From assembly GCF_000516985.1 (NCBI RefSeq), contig NW_006917091.1, positions 4,361,022 through 4,425,021 of the forward strand: a stretch of DNA of 64,000 nt. The letters run 5' to 3'. Every line of letters begins with the position of its first letter. Positions within the stretch are counted from its first letter, which is position 1. This DNA is from Pestalotiopsis fici W106-1. Its lineage: Eukaryota; Ascomycota; Sordariomycetes; Amphisphaeriales; Sporocadaceae. Both the position numbers and the translations under genes were made by a program. This document shows positions 1 through 13,153 of this stretch, one piece after another. The notes below the pieces were generated by a model that saw only the letters and a program-made list of their open reading frames with translations, was not told where the DNA came from and did no database searches.

Positions 1-307
1 GAGGAAATAAGTGGACAAGAATGCGGATTTGCTTGCTTGAGAGAAGTTGGATCACGATCGTAGTCCATAGACCCGAAAAGACCACATAATTAATAGTCCC
101 TCGCCCATAAAGAAGATGCTGGCGGCTTTGACGTGATGTTGCCTTGAGACAATCCTTGTTAACGAACTCGCCCATTGTCTACGTGACCTACGCAGGCTTT
201 GTCCTCTGGGCAATCCCCAGGGCGGAAAGAAAAGAATTGTACGCTCCGATTGTCTTCGGTGTAAACTACCAAAGAGTTTGTGGCAGTCATTGACGCTTAC
301 TACTGCC
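1..307. other. Gene-free left edge
   Basis: This stretch lies downstream of the minus-strand HAD phosphatase gene. I see no coding frame or RNA gene in it. It probably contains the 3' UTR of that gene. Confidence 0.5.
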
Positions 308-1416
308 CTATCCTCCTCCTACGCCGAAGCTGACAAAGTTATCCACCTCTTCAAAGTCCTCTGCCCAGGTGAGACCATGGATGAGCGATTCAGACTCTCG
401 AGTTCTGGGTACGGCTTTGCCGATTCTCCGCAGTGTCTGCAGCAATTTTGACTTCTCGCCCTGTCCGTCTGCAATCACCACGCCGTACATGGCATGCAGC
501 AGACATTCCAAGTCTGTGATGGAGTCGCCAAAGTAGAAGCTAGGGGCCTTGTCGACGCCGTCACGGTGCAGAACCCCCTTCATCACGTCCAGCTTGTCGC
601 TCGAGTTGGTCAGGTTTTGCGGGTCCTCGGGGCACGTGTCGCGCCCGCCGATGCTGCCGAGCATCTCGGGGCCGAGGACGGTACCGTCGTCGCCGCTGAT
701 GCGGTTGGCAATGACGTGGATCTCGTCGGGGCAGTCCAGCACGCCCTCGATAAAGGCCGTGGACCAGTTGACGCTAATGACCCATATCCGCCAGCCCTCC
801 CTGATCCGCTTGTGCACAAACTTTTTGAAGCCCGGCCGAATCTGGACTGTGCCGTCGGCCACGGCCGCGCGGCCGGCCTCGCGCAGGTCCTCCTCGCTGA
901 TGCCCTTGAAGATGGCGCACGCGTTGATCCGGTCGAGCGACTTGAGCTCGACCGTCTTCATTGCTCGCAGGAACTCCACCTCCGCGGCGGCCTGCTGTCG
1001 GTCTTCCTCCTTGATGTGGTACTCCTCCACATGATTTTCATAATCTTGTATCTGGTGACCAAAGATGAATTAGCTTTTTTTTGGGCGGATATCTCGGCCA
1101 CAAGTGGGAAGTAGCTGGCAGGTATCATGGCTTGCAGACTTCAATTTCAGTCGTTCAAAAGTGAGGGAATTGCTGGGTTTTATGAAAAGCACAAATTGGT
1201 TTCTCCTGACTGGACATGAAAGATAGCCAGATCACCCTTTCCCCTCCCCTTGAATTTTGAGTCGTTGCTGTGACTTACGTATGACTGGACGACCTCGTCC
1301 CATTCCTTGTCAAGATCGACGCCACGATCAGACTGAATGCGCAGGGCAGCCTTGGCGAGGTCGCCAATGGTGTCGCGAACGGTTATTGTACCGTCAAAGT
1401 CGAGGAATATGGACAT
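308..1416 (-). CDS. HAD-superfamily (subclass IB) phosphatase, PSPase/MtnX-like
   Basis: Predicted small-molecule phosphatase of the haloacid dehalogenase superfamily; the substrate is unknown. Exons on the minus strand are 1416-1279 and 1051-308, giving 293 residues. The 227-nt intron has a GTAAGT donor and CAG acceptor and falls between codons. Visible motifs: motif I DFDGT near residues 6-10 with both Asp, motif II VISVNWS at about 137-143, and motif IV GDSITD at about 221-226. All catalytic positions are therefore present. The start is the ATG directly before the DFDGT motif, usual for this family. Similar uncharacterised proteins occur across fungi, including yeast YNL010W (from memory). 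It is probably cytosolic, as no signal peptide or membrane segment is seen. The long plus-strand frame at 494-1114 is only its shadow. Confidence 0.85.
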
Positions 1417-2227
1417 GATGAGGAGGGTGGAATGCGTTGCTCACGAATGCCGTCCTTCACAGAAGGGGAGGGGAGGGGGACTCTCTCTCTCTATCTCCCA
1501 CTTCGCACCATTTGCTCAATTGACCGCTCCGCCCCCAGACTTGTCTGCCAACAAAAATTTGAGCGACAACGACGACTACTTACATGCAAAAACAAGGACT
1601 AGGCATGTACTGGAGGGATATGACGTATTGAGGGGAGTTGGGGAACGGATTGTCAGAAGTCTAGAAAGTAGAAGCGGGCTTGCAGCTCCCCCCCGAGCCG
1701 AGTCAAAATGTGGGATTGCGGGGACGGTGGATTGCCGGAAGCGGAAGGGGAATCAAGGGGATTGACGGGCGGCGATTCGTGCTGCGGAGAGATTCGGGCA
1801 CTTGAAACAAGTAGTAGGTAAGCTCATTTGCACTTGTCTGTATCTACCTAGTAGTATAGGTACCTAGTACGTATGCAAAAGCATGGGGTTTACACCATAT
1901 TCACATCTGTCCAAGTAAATTGGGTCAAGAATATTCCTTATTCTTCTTTTTTCCCCTTAGAATTTGTTGACTAAACAAATGATGCCTGCTCGTCGGCGAC
2001 ACGCCTAAACAATTCCCATTTGCACTGATCTTACCTGGACCGTGCAATCTCCTAAATCACTCACTGTCCAGTCCTTGGGTATTTCTAATTTATATAATGT
2101 TTTGTGCGCTTTCTTTCTGCAAAGTCAACTCCTGGCCGATGATGGAAGCCATGAAACGCCAAATGATTTCCCAAAAGCTTTGCACTCATGCCACACAATT
2201 CAATGCAAATGCACCTTGACGCGCATA
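1417..2227. other. Intergenic, HAD gene promoter and TFG2 3' side
   Basis: About 810 bases without a supported gene. It holds the promoter of the HAD phosphatase (near 1417-1800, with a CT-rich tract around 1479-1497) and the 3' side of TFG2. Short TAGGTACCTAGTACG-like microrepeats lie near 1850-1872. The frame at 1337-1765 has no recognisable product. Confidence 0.5.
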
Positions 2228-3441
2228 CTATACAACGTCTTCCATCTCAACGTTGTCATCTTCATCATCTTCGTCATCAAAGTCAGCCACCTCGGCTGCA
2301 GTCTCGGCGTTGGGCTTTCGCTTCTGATATTCCGGCTTGAGTTCCCAGTAATTGGCAAATCTACCGGTCTTGTGTAGTACGGCCACTTGCTCCAGGTTCT
2401 CACGCAGCCATGCTTCGGGCTGCTTTAGTCTGTTCTTGAATGCCTTCATACTCCAGTAATCATACTTGGTATCGGTATAGCAGGCAAAAATTGCATCCAG
2501 CAGGGCAGACTGCTCCATACGTGCGGCCTTTTCCTCTTTCTTCGCCTTTTTGTTGTTGGCTTTGGGATCGACGGTGCGCTATCGTGGCTATTAGCATCTA
2601 TCCACCCAGAGCAATAATGAGGGGTACTCACCACAAAGCCGCTCATCTTGGCATTGCCCATAGCTGTGCCAGCGTGAATGATACCCACTGGGTTTCTTGT
2701 GCCCGACATGATGCTAGTGGTTGCCTTGGGTTTGAGTGCGTCGCTCGCTCTCATGGCCAGGATGTGCTTGGTCTCGGGAGTCATGACAGGCTGAGCATTC
2801 ACCTCCCTGCGAAATCTGGCAGCCAAAACAGTCTTCTTGGGTATAGCCTTGCGGTAATACGGCTCTCTTCTTCGGTTTCGTCCACCGCCGCCACCACCGC
2901 CGCCGCCGCCCTCTGTCTTTCCGTTCTCCTTGGGCTGGGGAGGTCTGGGACGTAGATGAGCCGGGATGTCATTATTCGGTCCGCCTGGGTACTTGTTCTT
3001 GAAGCCCGGTAGGTCTTGCTCCGTAAACATGAATGTGTTGAGAAGATTCGGGTCTCTCATCTCCAATGTGTACTCTTTCGGGACATTCTGGTGGGCGGGG
3101 TTGCTCGGGTCGGCGAGGATCGCGAACTTCTGTACTTGCTGTCCAGTCTTATCCAATTCTGTCCAAGTCCGCACCTTTCCAACTACGAGCTCTTCATCGT
3201 CGCCCAGCTGTGCCCACTGGTCGTAAAGGTACTTTGGAAGGTGTGCCAAAAATGCGTTCCCCTGGGGGTCTTGCGGCTGGGTCGCATCGTAGAATTCTAG
3301 ATCTCCGGCGTCCTCGTAAAGCTCGTCGTCTACAAATCCACCGGGCGAGGGCTTCAAATCATCTGTGTCCATCTCCATGCCAGGATCCGGTTTGATACCA
3401 GGCTCCAGCTTGACGCCAGGCTCGCTCTTAACGGCCGCCAT
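2228..3441 (-). CDS. TFG2: Transcription initiation factor IIF subunit beta (Tfg2/RAP30)
   Basis: Subunit of TFIIF, which binds RNA polymerase II and brings it to the preinitiation complex in the nucleus. Exons on the minus strand are 3441-2632 and 2578-2228, giving 386 residues. The 53-nt intron (GTGAGT donor, TAG acceptor) is in phase 0. The N-terminal part has the TFIIF-beta core (YLYDQWAQLG near residues 70-80, then the dimerisation barrel), followed by a run of ten glycines and a basic linker. The C-terminal exon carries the winged-helix domain (ALLDAIFACYTDTKYDYWSM region) and ends in a very acidic tail. The start is the first in-frame ATG at 3441; the frame stays open a little upstream, but only from a TTG codon. 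It is divergent to NOC4. The length is normal for fungal Tfg2. Confidence 0.93.
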
Positions 3442-3962
3442 GGTGACAAACTGGGGTCGCTTCAATTGATGGTACGTCGCACAAATCTAATCTCTGCGTT
3501 GACGTGCCCGGTCGGTGATCGTGGAGAAAAGAAGGTTATTAATATACCGTGCGGTCAAAGTTGCCGCCAGGATGCTCGGAATAAAGAAATCAATGAGCTC
3601 TGTCGCTGACTTTGCTGGTTGCGTTTGCTGGAATGCCGACGTCACGGTGGATTACGTAAGGTCTTCAAATCACGTGGCTGTATTGAGCCGTCTGCCTGGG
3701 AGAAGCACAGGTCAAGTTACAGGGCGTGTTCAAGTTCAAAGTTCATGATGGGCACTGGCACCTGGGGGAGTTCGAGCTTCCAGGTACGTACCTGAGCGGG
3801 GCTAGACTTCTTTATCGCTCCTCTTATCGCAGCAGCTGTGCGCCAGTCGCCAAAACTTTTTGGAAAGACTTATCTTATCGCAACAACCTCAGAAGACAAA
3901 ATTTCTGGAATCAGTGCAAGCATTGAAATAGCACAACGGCGCAACGACCAGGGCTTTTCACG
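3442..3962. promoter_or_regulatory. Bidirectional promoter region TFG2/NOC4
   Basis: This 521-bp stretch separates the divergent TFG2 and NOC4 starts. It contains several TTATC (GATAA on the other strand) words between about 3810 and 3885. No gene is seen. Regulation by GATA factors is not established, because such short words are common. Confidence 0.5.
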
Positions 3963-5603
3963 ATGCCTGCCAAAGTAGCAGAGCCTCCTCTGAAGCGCAA
4001 ACGATCTGACGGGGCTGCGAAGCCAAAGAAGCGAGCAAAGCCAGAGAGTAGCAGCGGCAGCGACAGCGAAGATGAGAGCCCCGAAGCCGACATCCTGCTC
4101 TTAGAAAATGCGATTCTCGAGTCAAAGAAAAATTACAACAACATTTCCAAGCTGCTGGAACTCGCATCTGCCCAGGGTGATGAAGAGACAGCTGTGCTCG
4201 CTACGGTTTCCCTATGTCGAGTTTTCATACGATTGCTAGCCGCCGGCAACCTGACAAGAAATCCCGGCCAATCGGAAAAAGATATTGTTGTTATCCAATG
4301 GCTCAAAGGACGGCTTGCCGACTACAAGCAGGTCGTCTTGACCGCGCTTCGCAATGAGGCAACTGCCTCGACTGCTCTGACATTGGCGATGCGCATCTTG
4401 AAGGCTGAAGGCCAGTACCTCAGCAGCAAGGAGGAGTACAACTTTCCTCGAGAATTCCTCAAGGACATTGTTTCAGCATTGGTCAAGGAAGCATCAGAAG
4501 ACGTTAGGCAGGAATTCTGTGAAAAGTTCCTGGGAGAGTTTTGCGACGTTCGCTTCTACACCTTCAAGGCGCTGAAGACTATCCTGGCTGAGGAATCGGC
4601 CGGCATCACATCAGATACCCTTTTCGGCAATGCTTTCGACATACTATCATTTTTCGAGGATGTACCCGACTCCGCTGAGGACCTGGGTGAATTTTACACT
4701 GCGCCGCCAAAAAAGAAGAACCATCCTGTGTCATCCTTAAACCAACAAAAGAAGCAGGGCCAGGAAGCTTGGGTAGCCCTTTTGCGCACAGGACCAAACA
4801 GAGATCAGCGCAAACAAGTGTTGGAGATTATGACCCAATCGATCGCCCCTTGGTTCACGCAGCCAGAGCTATTGGCCGACTTCCTCACAGACTCATACAA
4901 TGAAGGCGGTTCCATCTCGCTGCTTGCCTTGTCGGGCGTCTTCTTCTTGATCCAGCACAGAAACCTGGACTACCCATCCTTCTACCGCAAGCTGTACTCA
5001 CTACTGGATTCCGGTATACTACACTCAAAGCATCGTTCAAGATTCCTCAGATTACTTGACACTTTTCTTGCATCTACACATTTGCCGGCAGTGCTGGTGG
5101 CCAGCTTCATCAAGAGGCTTTCGAGGCTCTGTCTCAATGCGCCACCAGCTGCAGTAGTGGCGACAGTTCCTTGGATATACAACCTTTTCAAAAAGCATCC
5201 ATTATGTACTTTTATGATGCACCGAGAATCAAGGTCGGAGGAGGAAAAACAAATGATCAAGACAAATGGCCTTGATGACCCCTTCAACGCCAACGAGGAG
5301 GATCCAATGGAGACGCGAGCGATCGATAGTTGTGTTTGGGAACTTGTTCAACTACAATCACACTATCACCCGAATGTGGCGACAATTGCAAAGATCATAT
5401 CGGAGCAATTCACCAAGCAGACATACAACACCGAGGATTTCCTCGACCATTCTTACAGCAGCTTGTTGGACGCCGAGCTATTGAAACAAATCAAGAAGCC
5501 GCCAGTTGTGGAGTTCATGATACCCAAACGAGTTTTCCTCCCTCACGACGCGGCGTCGGGAGTAGAGGACAACCTTCTCACCAAGCTGTGGAACTTTGAG
5601 TAG
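3963..5603 (+). CDS. NOC4: Nucleolar complex protein 4 (CBF/Mak21 family), ribosome biogenesis
   Basis: A 546-residue intronless protein expected to act with Nop14 in nucleolar processing and export of the small ribosomal subunit. The N-terminal 45 residues are basic then acidic (KRKR, KPKKRAK, SGSDSEDESPE), typical of a nucleolar localisation segment. The middle is alpha-helical repeat. The C-terminal half has the CBF/Noc4 domain, recognisable by the stretch from EAWVALLRTG through LLADFLTDSYNEGGSISLLAL to WIYNLFKKHPLC and a later DPFN-rich segment. The length matches fungal Noc4/Utp19 (about 520-560). The start ATG at 3963 is the first in frame. It shares an upstream region with TFG2. Confidence 0.93.
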   Translation: MPAKVAEPPLKRKRSDGAAKPKKRAKPESSSGSDSEDESPEADILLLENAILESKKNYNNISKLLELASAQGDEETAVLATVSLCRVFIRLLAAGNLTRNPGQSEKDIVVIQWLKGRLADYKQVVLTALRNEATASTALTLAMRILKAEGQYLSSKEEYNFPREFLKDIVSALVKEASEDVRQEFCEKFLGEFCDVRFYTFKALKTILAEESAGITSDTLFGNAFDILSFFEDVPDSAEDLGEFYTAPPKKKNHPVSSLNQQKKQGQEAWVALLRTGPNRDQRKQVLEIMTQSIAPWFTQPELLADFLTDSYNEGGSISLLALSGVFFLIQHRNLDYPSFYRKLYSLLDSGILHSKHRSRFLRLLDTFLASTHLPAVLVASFIKRLSRLCLNAPPAAVVATVPWIYNLFKKHPLCTFMMHRESRSEEEKQMIKTNGLDDPFNANEEDPMETRAIDSCVWELVQLQSHYHPNVATIAKIISEQFTKQTYNTEDFLDHSYSSLLDAELLKQIKKPPVVEFMIPKRVFLPHDAASGVEDNLLTKLWNFE

Positions 5604-8600
5604 CAACCGTATGCATCAATAGACAAAAACCAGCGAATACCAAATGAGTCGCAATGATTTGCCGACTACCCATGTTACTCTGTATCCCAATTTCTACTTT
5701 TAGGGAAATGTGCGAAACTGGCTTGCCCATTATTCCGTGCTTGCATAGTCAGTCGGCTTTGCCCGTTGACCGTTTCCACTCTGACTGCAACTTGACATCC
5801 GTGACTATGATGTGGAAGGCTATTGGGTCGTCCACGTTTAGGCTGTGATATTGCCTGGTCCCGCTATCAAGCTGCGAGATGATGATCGTTATGGAATCGT
5901 CGCTTTGGATGAGTCAAACATCTTGTCAATCACGTGTAAGCGGTAAGAGCGTATGCAAATTGATTGGGCTTGTGCTGTGCGTTGTTCGCTAACAGGCATG
6001 GTATGTATGCATTCACAATTAGTATAGTTTGAAAATGACTGGCTGCAGTGTAGAACAGCCCAGGCTTTGGGCTGCGAAGAATTCTTTCAAGGCCTTCAAC
6101 AACCACCAACGAGAGCTTGCGGCGGTTACAAACACCCGTCGTCAACGCCGACTCGCTCGTTCTTGGAAGTCCTAGGGTACGACCTCCGAAGGATCTCAAT
6201 TCTCGCCCTTGAATAGTTCGTGGCTGTGGAAACTCACGCGTAACAAGTCGGCTTCGATTCATGCCAGGAGGCAATCAATGTTGGGCAAGAATTGACCGTG
6301 TTTCAGGACTGCAAGGTATACTTGCAACTACTATACATGACTTGTTCACACCGGAGTACCAGCATAGGAAACAGATTTGCAACCCTGAGAGCAATTTTGC
6401 TCTCGGCTTGCAGCAGATCGAATTCCAGACTATTGGGCTTGATCCCATAGGAGCGCTGAGGCTTGGGCTCCTCCCTTTGGTCGACAGAGATCGACTTCTT
6501 GATGGACCCAAGCCACGGGCATGGGAACCAATGGCGACCGCATCGTCGATAATAGCCAAACGGATTCCCTTGATTCCCAGCCACATTCGAGATAAGAGAT
6601 GGCCATTGATCATTGGTAATATTCAAACTCACTTTACTCGAGAAGGACAATATCACAAAAATAGCTCTTGTGGCACTGGTGTCAGCAGTAAAAAGATCCG
6701 CGAGTACCTTACGTATCTATGCAGGCACACCAGCAGCCCTGCAGGTGGCCGTAGGTGAGCACAAATCTGAGGACGAAAGAAATGTCCTGGTTGGCCTTGT
6801 TCCGCGATGGGATCTCCAGCTACGACGGCAAGTGCCACAAAGGAAGCAATTCTGAAGGGGGAAAACAAAAAAGAGGACCGAATGCTATGGGGACGTGATC
6901 AAACAGACTGTCAAGATGATCCATCATCGTCATCATCAGGTGTTACTGCCATCGAGCCACGCATGCGGCGATCTTGTCACAGCATTTCGTTCTCTTCCGT
7001 GTCTTTATCGACCGAGGCATGAGATTCTACGACTCGCCAGGTTTACGAACCACCATTTTGCCTACTGTACGTATACAGTTGTTCTGGGGGAGAATCAGTA
7101 TGGCTCCTCGACAGTGCGAACTTGTCAACCAGGGTATGTTGGGGGAGATTCAGATGCTGCATGCTCACCGCTCTTGTGGGCGTGGCTCTCTTGCCTGCTT
7201 GCTATCATTCTCTGACCTTAGGTTACCAGGGGGCCTGACTCAAAAAGATCATAAACCGTAAAGCAGTTCCACTCAGCCCAGACAACTCCCATTTGTGTCC
7301 AGCCCTAGAAACGCTATGCCACCGATTTGCGTATTTCAGATCTCCGATTGCCGTCGGAGGAGACACCCATCTCGCAGAGGTCTCTCTGATCACTACCTGG
7401 TCCGGGCTCAATCACATCCTCGTGGTGGGTTTTGGTGGTGACACCCGGCCGCATAAAAGGTCGCCCGCCAGCATCTCTTCCTTTTGACTGGCTCGACGCA
7501 CACCAATCCTCTCCCTCTGGTTCGTGCCCAACGCCGTCGAAATAGGTCGACCCTTCTTTTACCTGAGCAAACGACCAAGCGAGGTCAATAAACCAAACAC
7601 ACACAAGACAGACCTAACTTCTTAATTCGGCACCACGGAATGATTAGCCATGTCGGTGTACACCTGTATTTCTTTCTCTGTGTCTCTCTCTTTTTGTTTT
7701 CTGCCTTTCCTAGCCTTGTGTCCCACCCGGGGGCCACAGCACAAGTTCCCCGTTCGATGAAATGGAGCCCAGCGGCCGGTACTATAGTATAGTACTGGGC
7801 CCCCCCTCCTCTCCTCCTTGAAGTCGGGCGAGGATCTGTATATGGCCTTGCGGTCTGTTCTCTGCCTTGAAATGCGTCATGGAATGAAGGCATAACCAGG
7901 TTCTATGCCTTGCGAATTACGTCCGAGTATTACCTACTTAGCTTCAAGACTATGCGGGGATCTCTCTCATGCTGTGGGAATACAGAGGTTTCACGAATGC
8001 ACGTCTCCCGAAGCCCAGCTAGTCTCCTGATCAATGCTTCTTCCCGCGCGAGTGCGCCGGTGCTCCATAGCCTCTTGAGGACCAATCAGTAACTTTTGAG
8101 GCGGGCCAGGCTTCTCACGACAAGAACAGCAGGGGAAGGGAGGAAGGACCAGAAGAAAAAAAAAATTACCAAGGGCTTCCCGTATTTGGCCATCATGGAG
8201 TTCTAATGTGCATACCCACGAGTAATGCGCCGACCTTTGCGCTTGCGCAGGCTTGTCTCTTTCAGACCCTTCCTACATTGCTTAGGCCCGGAGAGATATG
8301 CGAACGAGAGGGTTCATCAGAGTTCCTATTTGTTCATATCAGGCCGTGGATGGGAAGATGGATTCTGCCCAACGTGCCGACCATGCTGGATATGTATGTC
8401 GCAGCCGCCAATGTCGCGTGGGAAGCGCAGCGGCCGACGCCCCGATTGGCAGTATAGTTGCGAATGTCGCCGAGTGCTCTTCTGCTCGATGTTTTCACAC
8501 TGTGGTACGGGCAGGCACTTGTCGCAGGACCAAAGGCTCCATATCTCGAGAATCGGCTACGCTTTTCCCATTCGCGCCGCCGTGCAAGTGCTGGGCTTGG

Positions 8601-11600
8601 CTTGGGGAGTATTTACACGCGCGCGCGCGGGTGGTCCAGTAAATGGTGGCCCTTGTGTGTTTTGACGATCAATCGAGTATAACCTATCGCTTCTGGAGGA
8701 GCGATTACGGAACGCGTCTCTGCGCCAGGTAGGCTAGGTAGTCGTGACTCAAGTCCCCAGGAGCCTCTTTGCCGCTCAGTCACAGTGCCCCGGGTGCGCT
8801 GCCTGCTTACCTATCGCGAGCTCGGCGACAAAGCCGCTTTGATCCACTGTTCGGATCTCTACGTATCAAACCCCCAAGTCGTTGCTGTCAATTGGAGGTT
8901 CTCTTCGGTTCCGGGCATCTGGGCCGGGAGGCATGTATGTACAGATTATGTACAACAGGAGAGATTCTCTATCTCCCACATCAGGCCGTCTACCGGCTGG
9001 CTGTCAAGGCTGTTTGTGTTGAGCCCATGACTACGAGCTATACGTCATAATATAATCATGTCTGCTATTAAAGCACCCGGCTGGGTTGTGCCTTGATTCT
9101 CTTGCTGAAAAGCCTTTGCGGTCTAGATTGGCCGTGTCGGGATTGACCTTGATACCCAAAAGTTTTCCCCATCGTCCCATTCCATGATTGCGCCAAAACA
9201 AAAAATATTCCGACGACAAGCTTACCACGAAAAGTTTTTCTGCCTCTTTGAGACTCATGGTGTACATAGAGGCCCGTCCGCACCCTGCGTCCCTTGGAGC
9301 TGCCCTTGTCCAGGATGGGCCTGCTGGAGCTGTCAGAGGGATCAGTCCCGATCTCCGCTGCCTGTGCTTCGACTCTAAAATGCTCTCTTCTAGTAAGCTT
9401 CTAGCGGATATTCTCTACATACGGAATAATTCCAGTGGGTTTCGTGCGTCCCAGCTCTGCACAGTATACAGACGTGATGGAGAAGGCAAGAGTAGCATCA
9501 ACGAACAGCAGCAGCAGAGTCCATCACCACCTTGCCAATTCACGCCTTTGGCCGCGAAAAACCGGCTGATGTTGGGGACCCCTTGGACGTTGTTGCTCTG
9601 GGAACGGAGCTCTCTTGCTCTGATATTCGCTGGATGTTGAGGGCCTTCCTCCGCTACGATGCATGCGTGCATTGCGCCAAAGAGGCTCCTTGCTCCAGTC
9701 TTGATGTTCCTGCTAGCTTGATCTTCACCTAGCGGTAGGCGATCAGTCCAAGCTGAGAGGACGCTTCCAGAAGAATGGAGTTGTTCGAAAACACAGTGGA
9801 GGAGGGATCTTCTCAAGGCTCACTCCTGGGTCTCGCTTGCAACACAGACCAAAAAAAAAAAGAGTGATGGGCTCTCCCCCTAAGCTTGCACCCCCCAAGC
9901 TCCCGTCCTTACCGGGCTACGGCTACGCTACACTAGATTCGTCAGATCACGGAATTGCGGATCCCCTCAAGCCCTGTATTCACCAGTAAAAACCACTTGT
10001 TCTACCGAAAAAAAAGGTGTTTGTATCAGATCAAAGCGATCAACGTGCGACGAACAACGAGAGCTTGCGCCATGCGACTCCATAGACTAAAACCGTTGCC
10101 CACAAATAACACGAAACAAAATATATACGGCGCGGGGTATAGTAGTAACAAGTAGCTAATGAGTAGCAGCTTATGGATGTTGGTTGAGTAGTGTAGGTAG
10201 CGCTATACTGCTTGATAGCACGTCCAAATTGGGATGCCAAAAGGTATAGCATGAAGTCTCAAAGGAGCCTGCTTACTGCTCTAACGTTCTGACTACTGCA
10301 GCTTACATAGGTCACAGATGGTAGTTTTGGGTCTGCTGAATAAAACCAGCCGGGCGTTTGGCGCCACACTTTGCTGCGGGGGAGGTGGCAGAAGAGGTGC
10401 TATCTGTCCCTCTAGCAAGTGGCACTATTAAACCTTCTATTTACAGAACAGCTTTTAAAAGGTCGATAACGTGACTGCTGACTTGATGATTATCTGGTTT
10501 GCTTGTTCGCTCGTTCACTCTCGGGTGGGCGCTTGGCCATGTTCCAAAATTCGCAACTGTGAAAGATGCCGGTCTCCTCACCTGAGAAAACAAGATACTT
10601 GCTGGCTGCTGCTGCTGGCTGCTGCTACTACTGCTCCTGCTGCTCAACAACAGCAACGTCTCGACCTGTTGGGAAAACTTGCTCATCGGATTGGAATGTC
10701 AAACCAAGCAAGGCGTGGGGCTGTCGCTGTCAGGCCGCTCGCTCCGGCATTCATCCCGGGAGGCTCTCAGCCCCTCGTTAGGTAGTGTACATTATAGGTA
10801 GGTCAGAGGTTTGCCATGTATAGTCCATAGGTGGTCTGGTTAGCTATGTGAAGCTCCAGAACTGGGCTTATACCTGCCTATAGTACCTGGTCAGGGAGGA
10901 ACTTGACAAACAAGCCAAGCCAAGCCAGCTCCCAGGAAAGGTATGTACTGTACGTACGTCGGTCGTCTCATGTACGGGCAGGCAGGCAGGCAGGGCAGTT
11001 GCCAATACTAAACCACTATCGACCTTCTTTTGCGTCAACTACTAGCCCTCAAAAGCGTCTCTACGCCCGAGCACTGTGCTCATCACCTCTGTCCTGTCAC
11101 ATTCAGGCGCGCACACCTTTGACGGTAAGGCCTCAAGGGGCTGCCAGTGACCACTGAAGCGGCAGCATGGGAGCGCTATCACGCCCGTCAAGCGACCTCC
11201 TCTGGGCTCCCGCGACAGGCTTACCTCACCGTGCGAAACGCTCTCAGCCAGTTGCTCAGCAGTCATTCCTCTACACCATCTCCACCCAGCTGGCTGAGCA
11301 ATAGGATCTTCCAGATGGCTTCTAGTGGCTGTCAGTGGATGCCGAAGAGGAGCACTCGTGTGCATTTCTGGTACTAATGGTGCCATGGATGTGCTCCTCC
11401 CCCAGGACATCAGGTAGCGACGACTGCACCCTGACTCTGAGCAACATGGTTTCTCTCGTTGATGCCCAACGTCAACAGGGCTGCCGTTTTTTCTTTCTCC
11501 AAAGCTGGCTGGCTGACTGGCTGGTTCATGGGCCATTTTCTACGTACTTTCTACTTTCTAGTGTACCAACGGCTTAATACTGCAGCCCCTGCTTACCCTC

Positions 11601-12330
11601 ATCGGGGTTTTTTCAGCCTATCCGAGACCTGGATCTGGCCAGTTTAATGGGGCATCCCGTCACAATACGCTACGATACGATACTGATCCGACCTCCGTTC
11701 TCTTCTCATGCCCACATCCGTTTTCTTTTCTGCTTGCTGCTGCTCTTGCTGCTTGCTGCCCATCACGATTTTGTACGCATCTGTAGACACACGGTCTGGC
11801 CCCTCTAGTCCCACCAGTCATATTCATGCGCGGAATAGAGATGCAAGCCGAAGGGCTCGTCCGTTTTTTCCCTCTTTCTCTCTTTCCCTCTTTTGTGCGT
11901 GCTCTACACTATTTTGTCCGTACCAATGCCAATGTCAAGCCTGCCCTAGACTGGCTGTATCAGCAGCCCTGTCTGGCCGCAAGTTTGAGGACAAGAGCCA
12001 ATAGTCTAGTACCTTGATGGGCGACTGTGATGAATATACTGTGCAGTGTCTATCAAAGGCCGCCCAACTATCATTGGAAGACCAGATTATGGAGGTCTGC
12101 AACGGGGTATGACCGTCTATAGTATTACGGGTTTCTCGTAAGCCACGCAAAATGTCAGTTGCAGAGTATTATTCTGAACGGAGCCGATGAGAAAAAGAGG
12201 AAGTGACGAAGAAACGGAGAGAGAAGAGAGTGCGTAGAAGGTCTGTAACTGTGACTCTGCCTCTCCATATTCCGTACTTGTCCTGTCCCCAGCAAGAAAG
12301 ATTGTACACTAGCAGGGCCGGGAACTATGG

Positions 12331-12353
12331 GCTCTCTCTCTCTCTCTCTCTTT
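12331..12353. repeat. CT dinucleotide microsatellite
   Basis: About eleven CT units are seen directly, in the long upstream region of the bZIP gene. Confidence 0.85.
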
Positions 12354-12597
12354 TTCTACTGTGTGTATTTTCTCTTCTTCGTTTCCCATCACACACCAAA
12401 GCAAAGTAAAGTACCTACGTACTCTGGGTATGGTCAAGCCAATCGATACCCACGTCCAACATACATGCCTCCTCCCACACCAAGCCAGCTGCCCACCCGC
12501 TAGGCCAGAAGAAAACTTCCCGTTCGTCAGTCCATGGTCTCGCGGGCATCTGCTCTCCCCCCCATCCCCACCTAAATAGCGACTTGGCTCTTGTACT

Positions 12598-12616
12598 CCC
12601 CCCCCCCCCCCCCCCC
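12598..12616. repeat. Poly-C tract (19 bases)
   Basis: Uninterrupted C run read directly from the sequence. The true length may differ, because such tracts are error-prone in assemblies. Confidence 0.85.
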
Positions 12617-13153
12617 GTTTCCCGTAATGCCCCAAGAGCAGGACCCTGGGAGCCAGACTTGGGTCAGGCCCGCACATCATCGCTGAGTACAAGACCCGGC
12701 CGCTGCCCTCTGGTATGCCGCCCCCATTTCACGATAGAAAATCCAGAATCCCAACAACAACAACAACTTACGTCGTCAACGCAAAGCACAATCGTCTTCT
12801 TCTTCTTTATTATTTGATTCTTTTTTTGTGCCCTCTTTCCCACCCGCGAATCTTCAGTTTCACAGTCTGACAAAAAAAATTCGCGAAGCGCTCTCTGTAT
12901 AACAGGTTAGAGAGTGAGATTTCCCAGACAAGAAGCAAGACCTTTTGGAGAGAGTGAGTCGACCGACTATCTTCCCACCTGCTGTTTAAAACCTTTCCCG
13001 CTTCCTCCCGTCTCCCCACACAGTCACCAACCTCTGACCACTATTCTCTATCTCTCCCTCTGCACTTCACTATCTCCCCTCTAGTCTGAGACCTTTCCCC
13101 TCCCAATTGTCTCGCAGTATTATTATTCAATACCTGCCTGCACCTCTACACAC

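Noticed and set aside
494..1114. 206-codon open frame on the plus strand across the HAD gene
   Set aside because: Shadow of the minus-strand HAD exon; the minus strand carries all catalytic motifs.
5930..6758. Overlapping frames of 112-165 codons on both strands
   Set aside because: No recognisable domain, comparable frames on both strands, and no splice partners; treated as non-coding.
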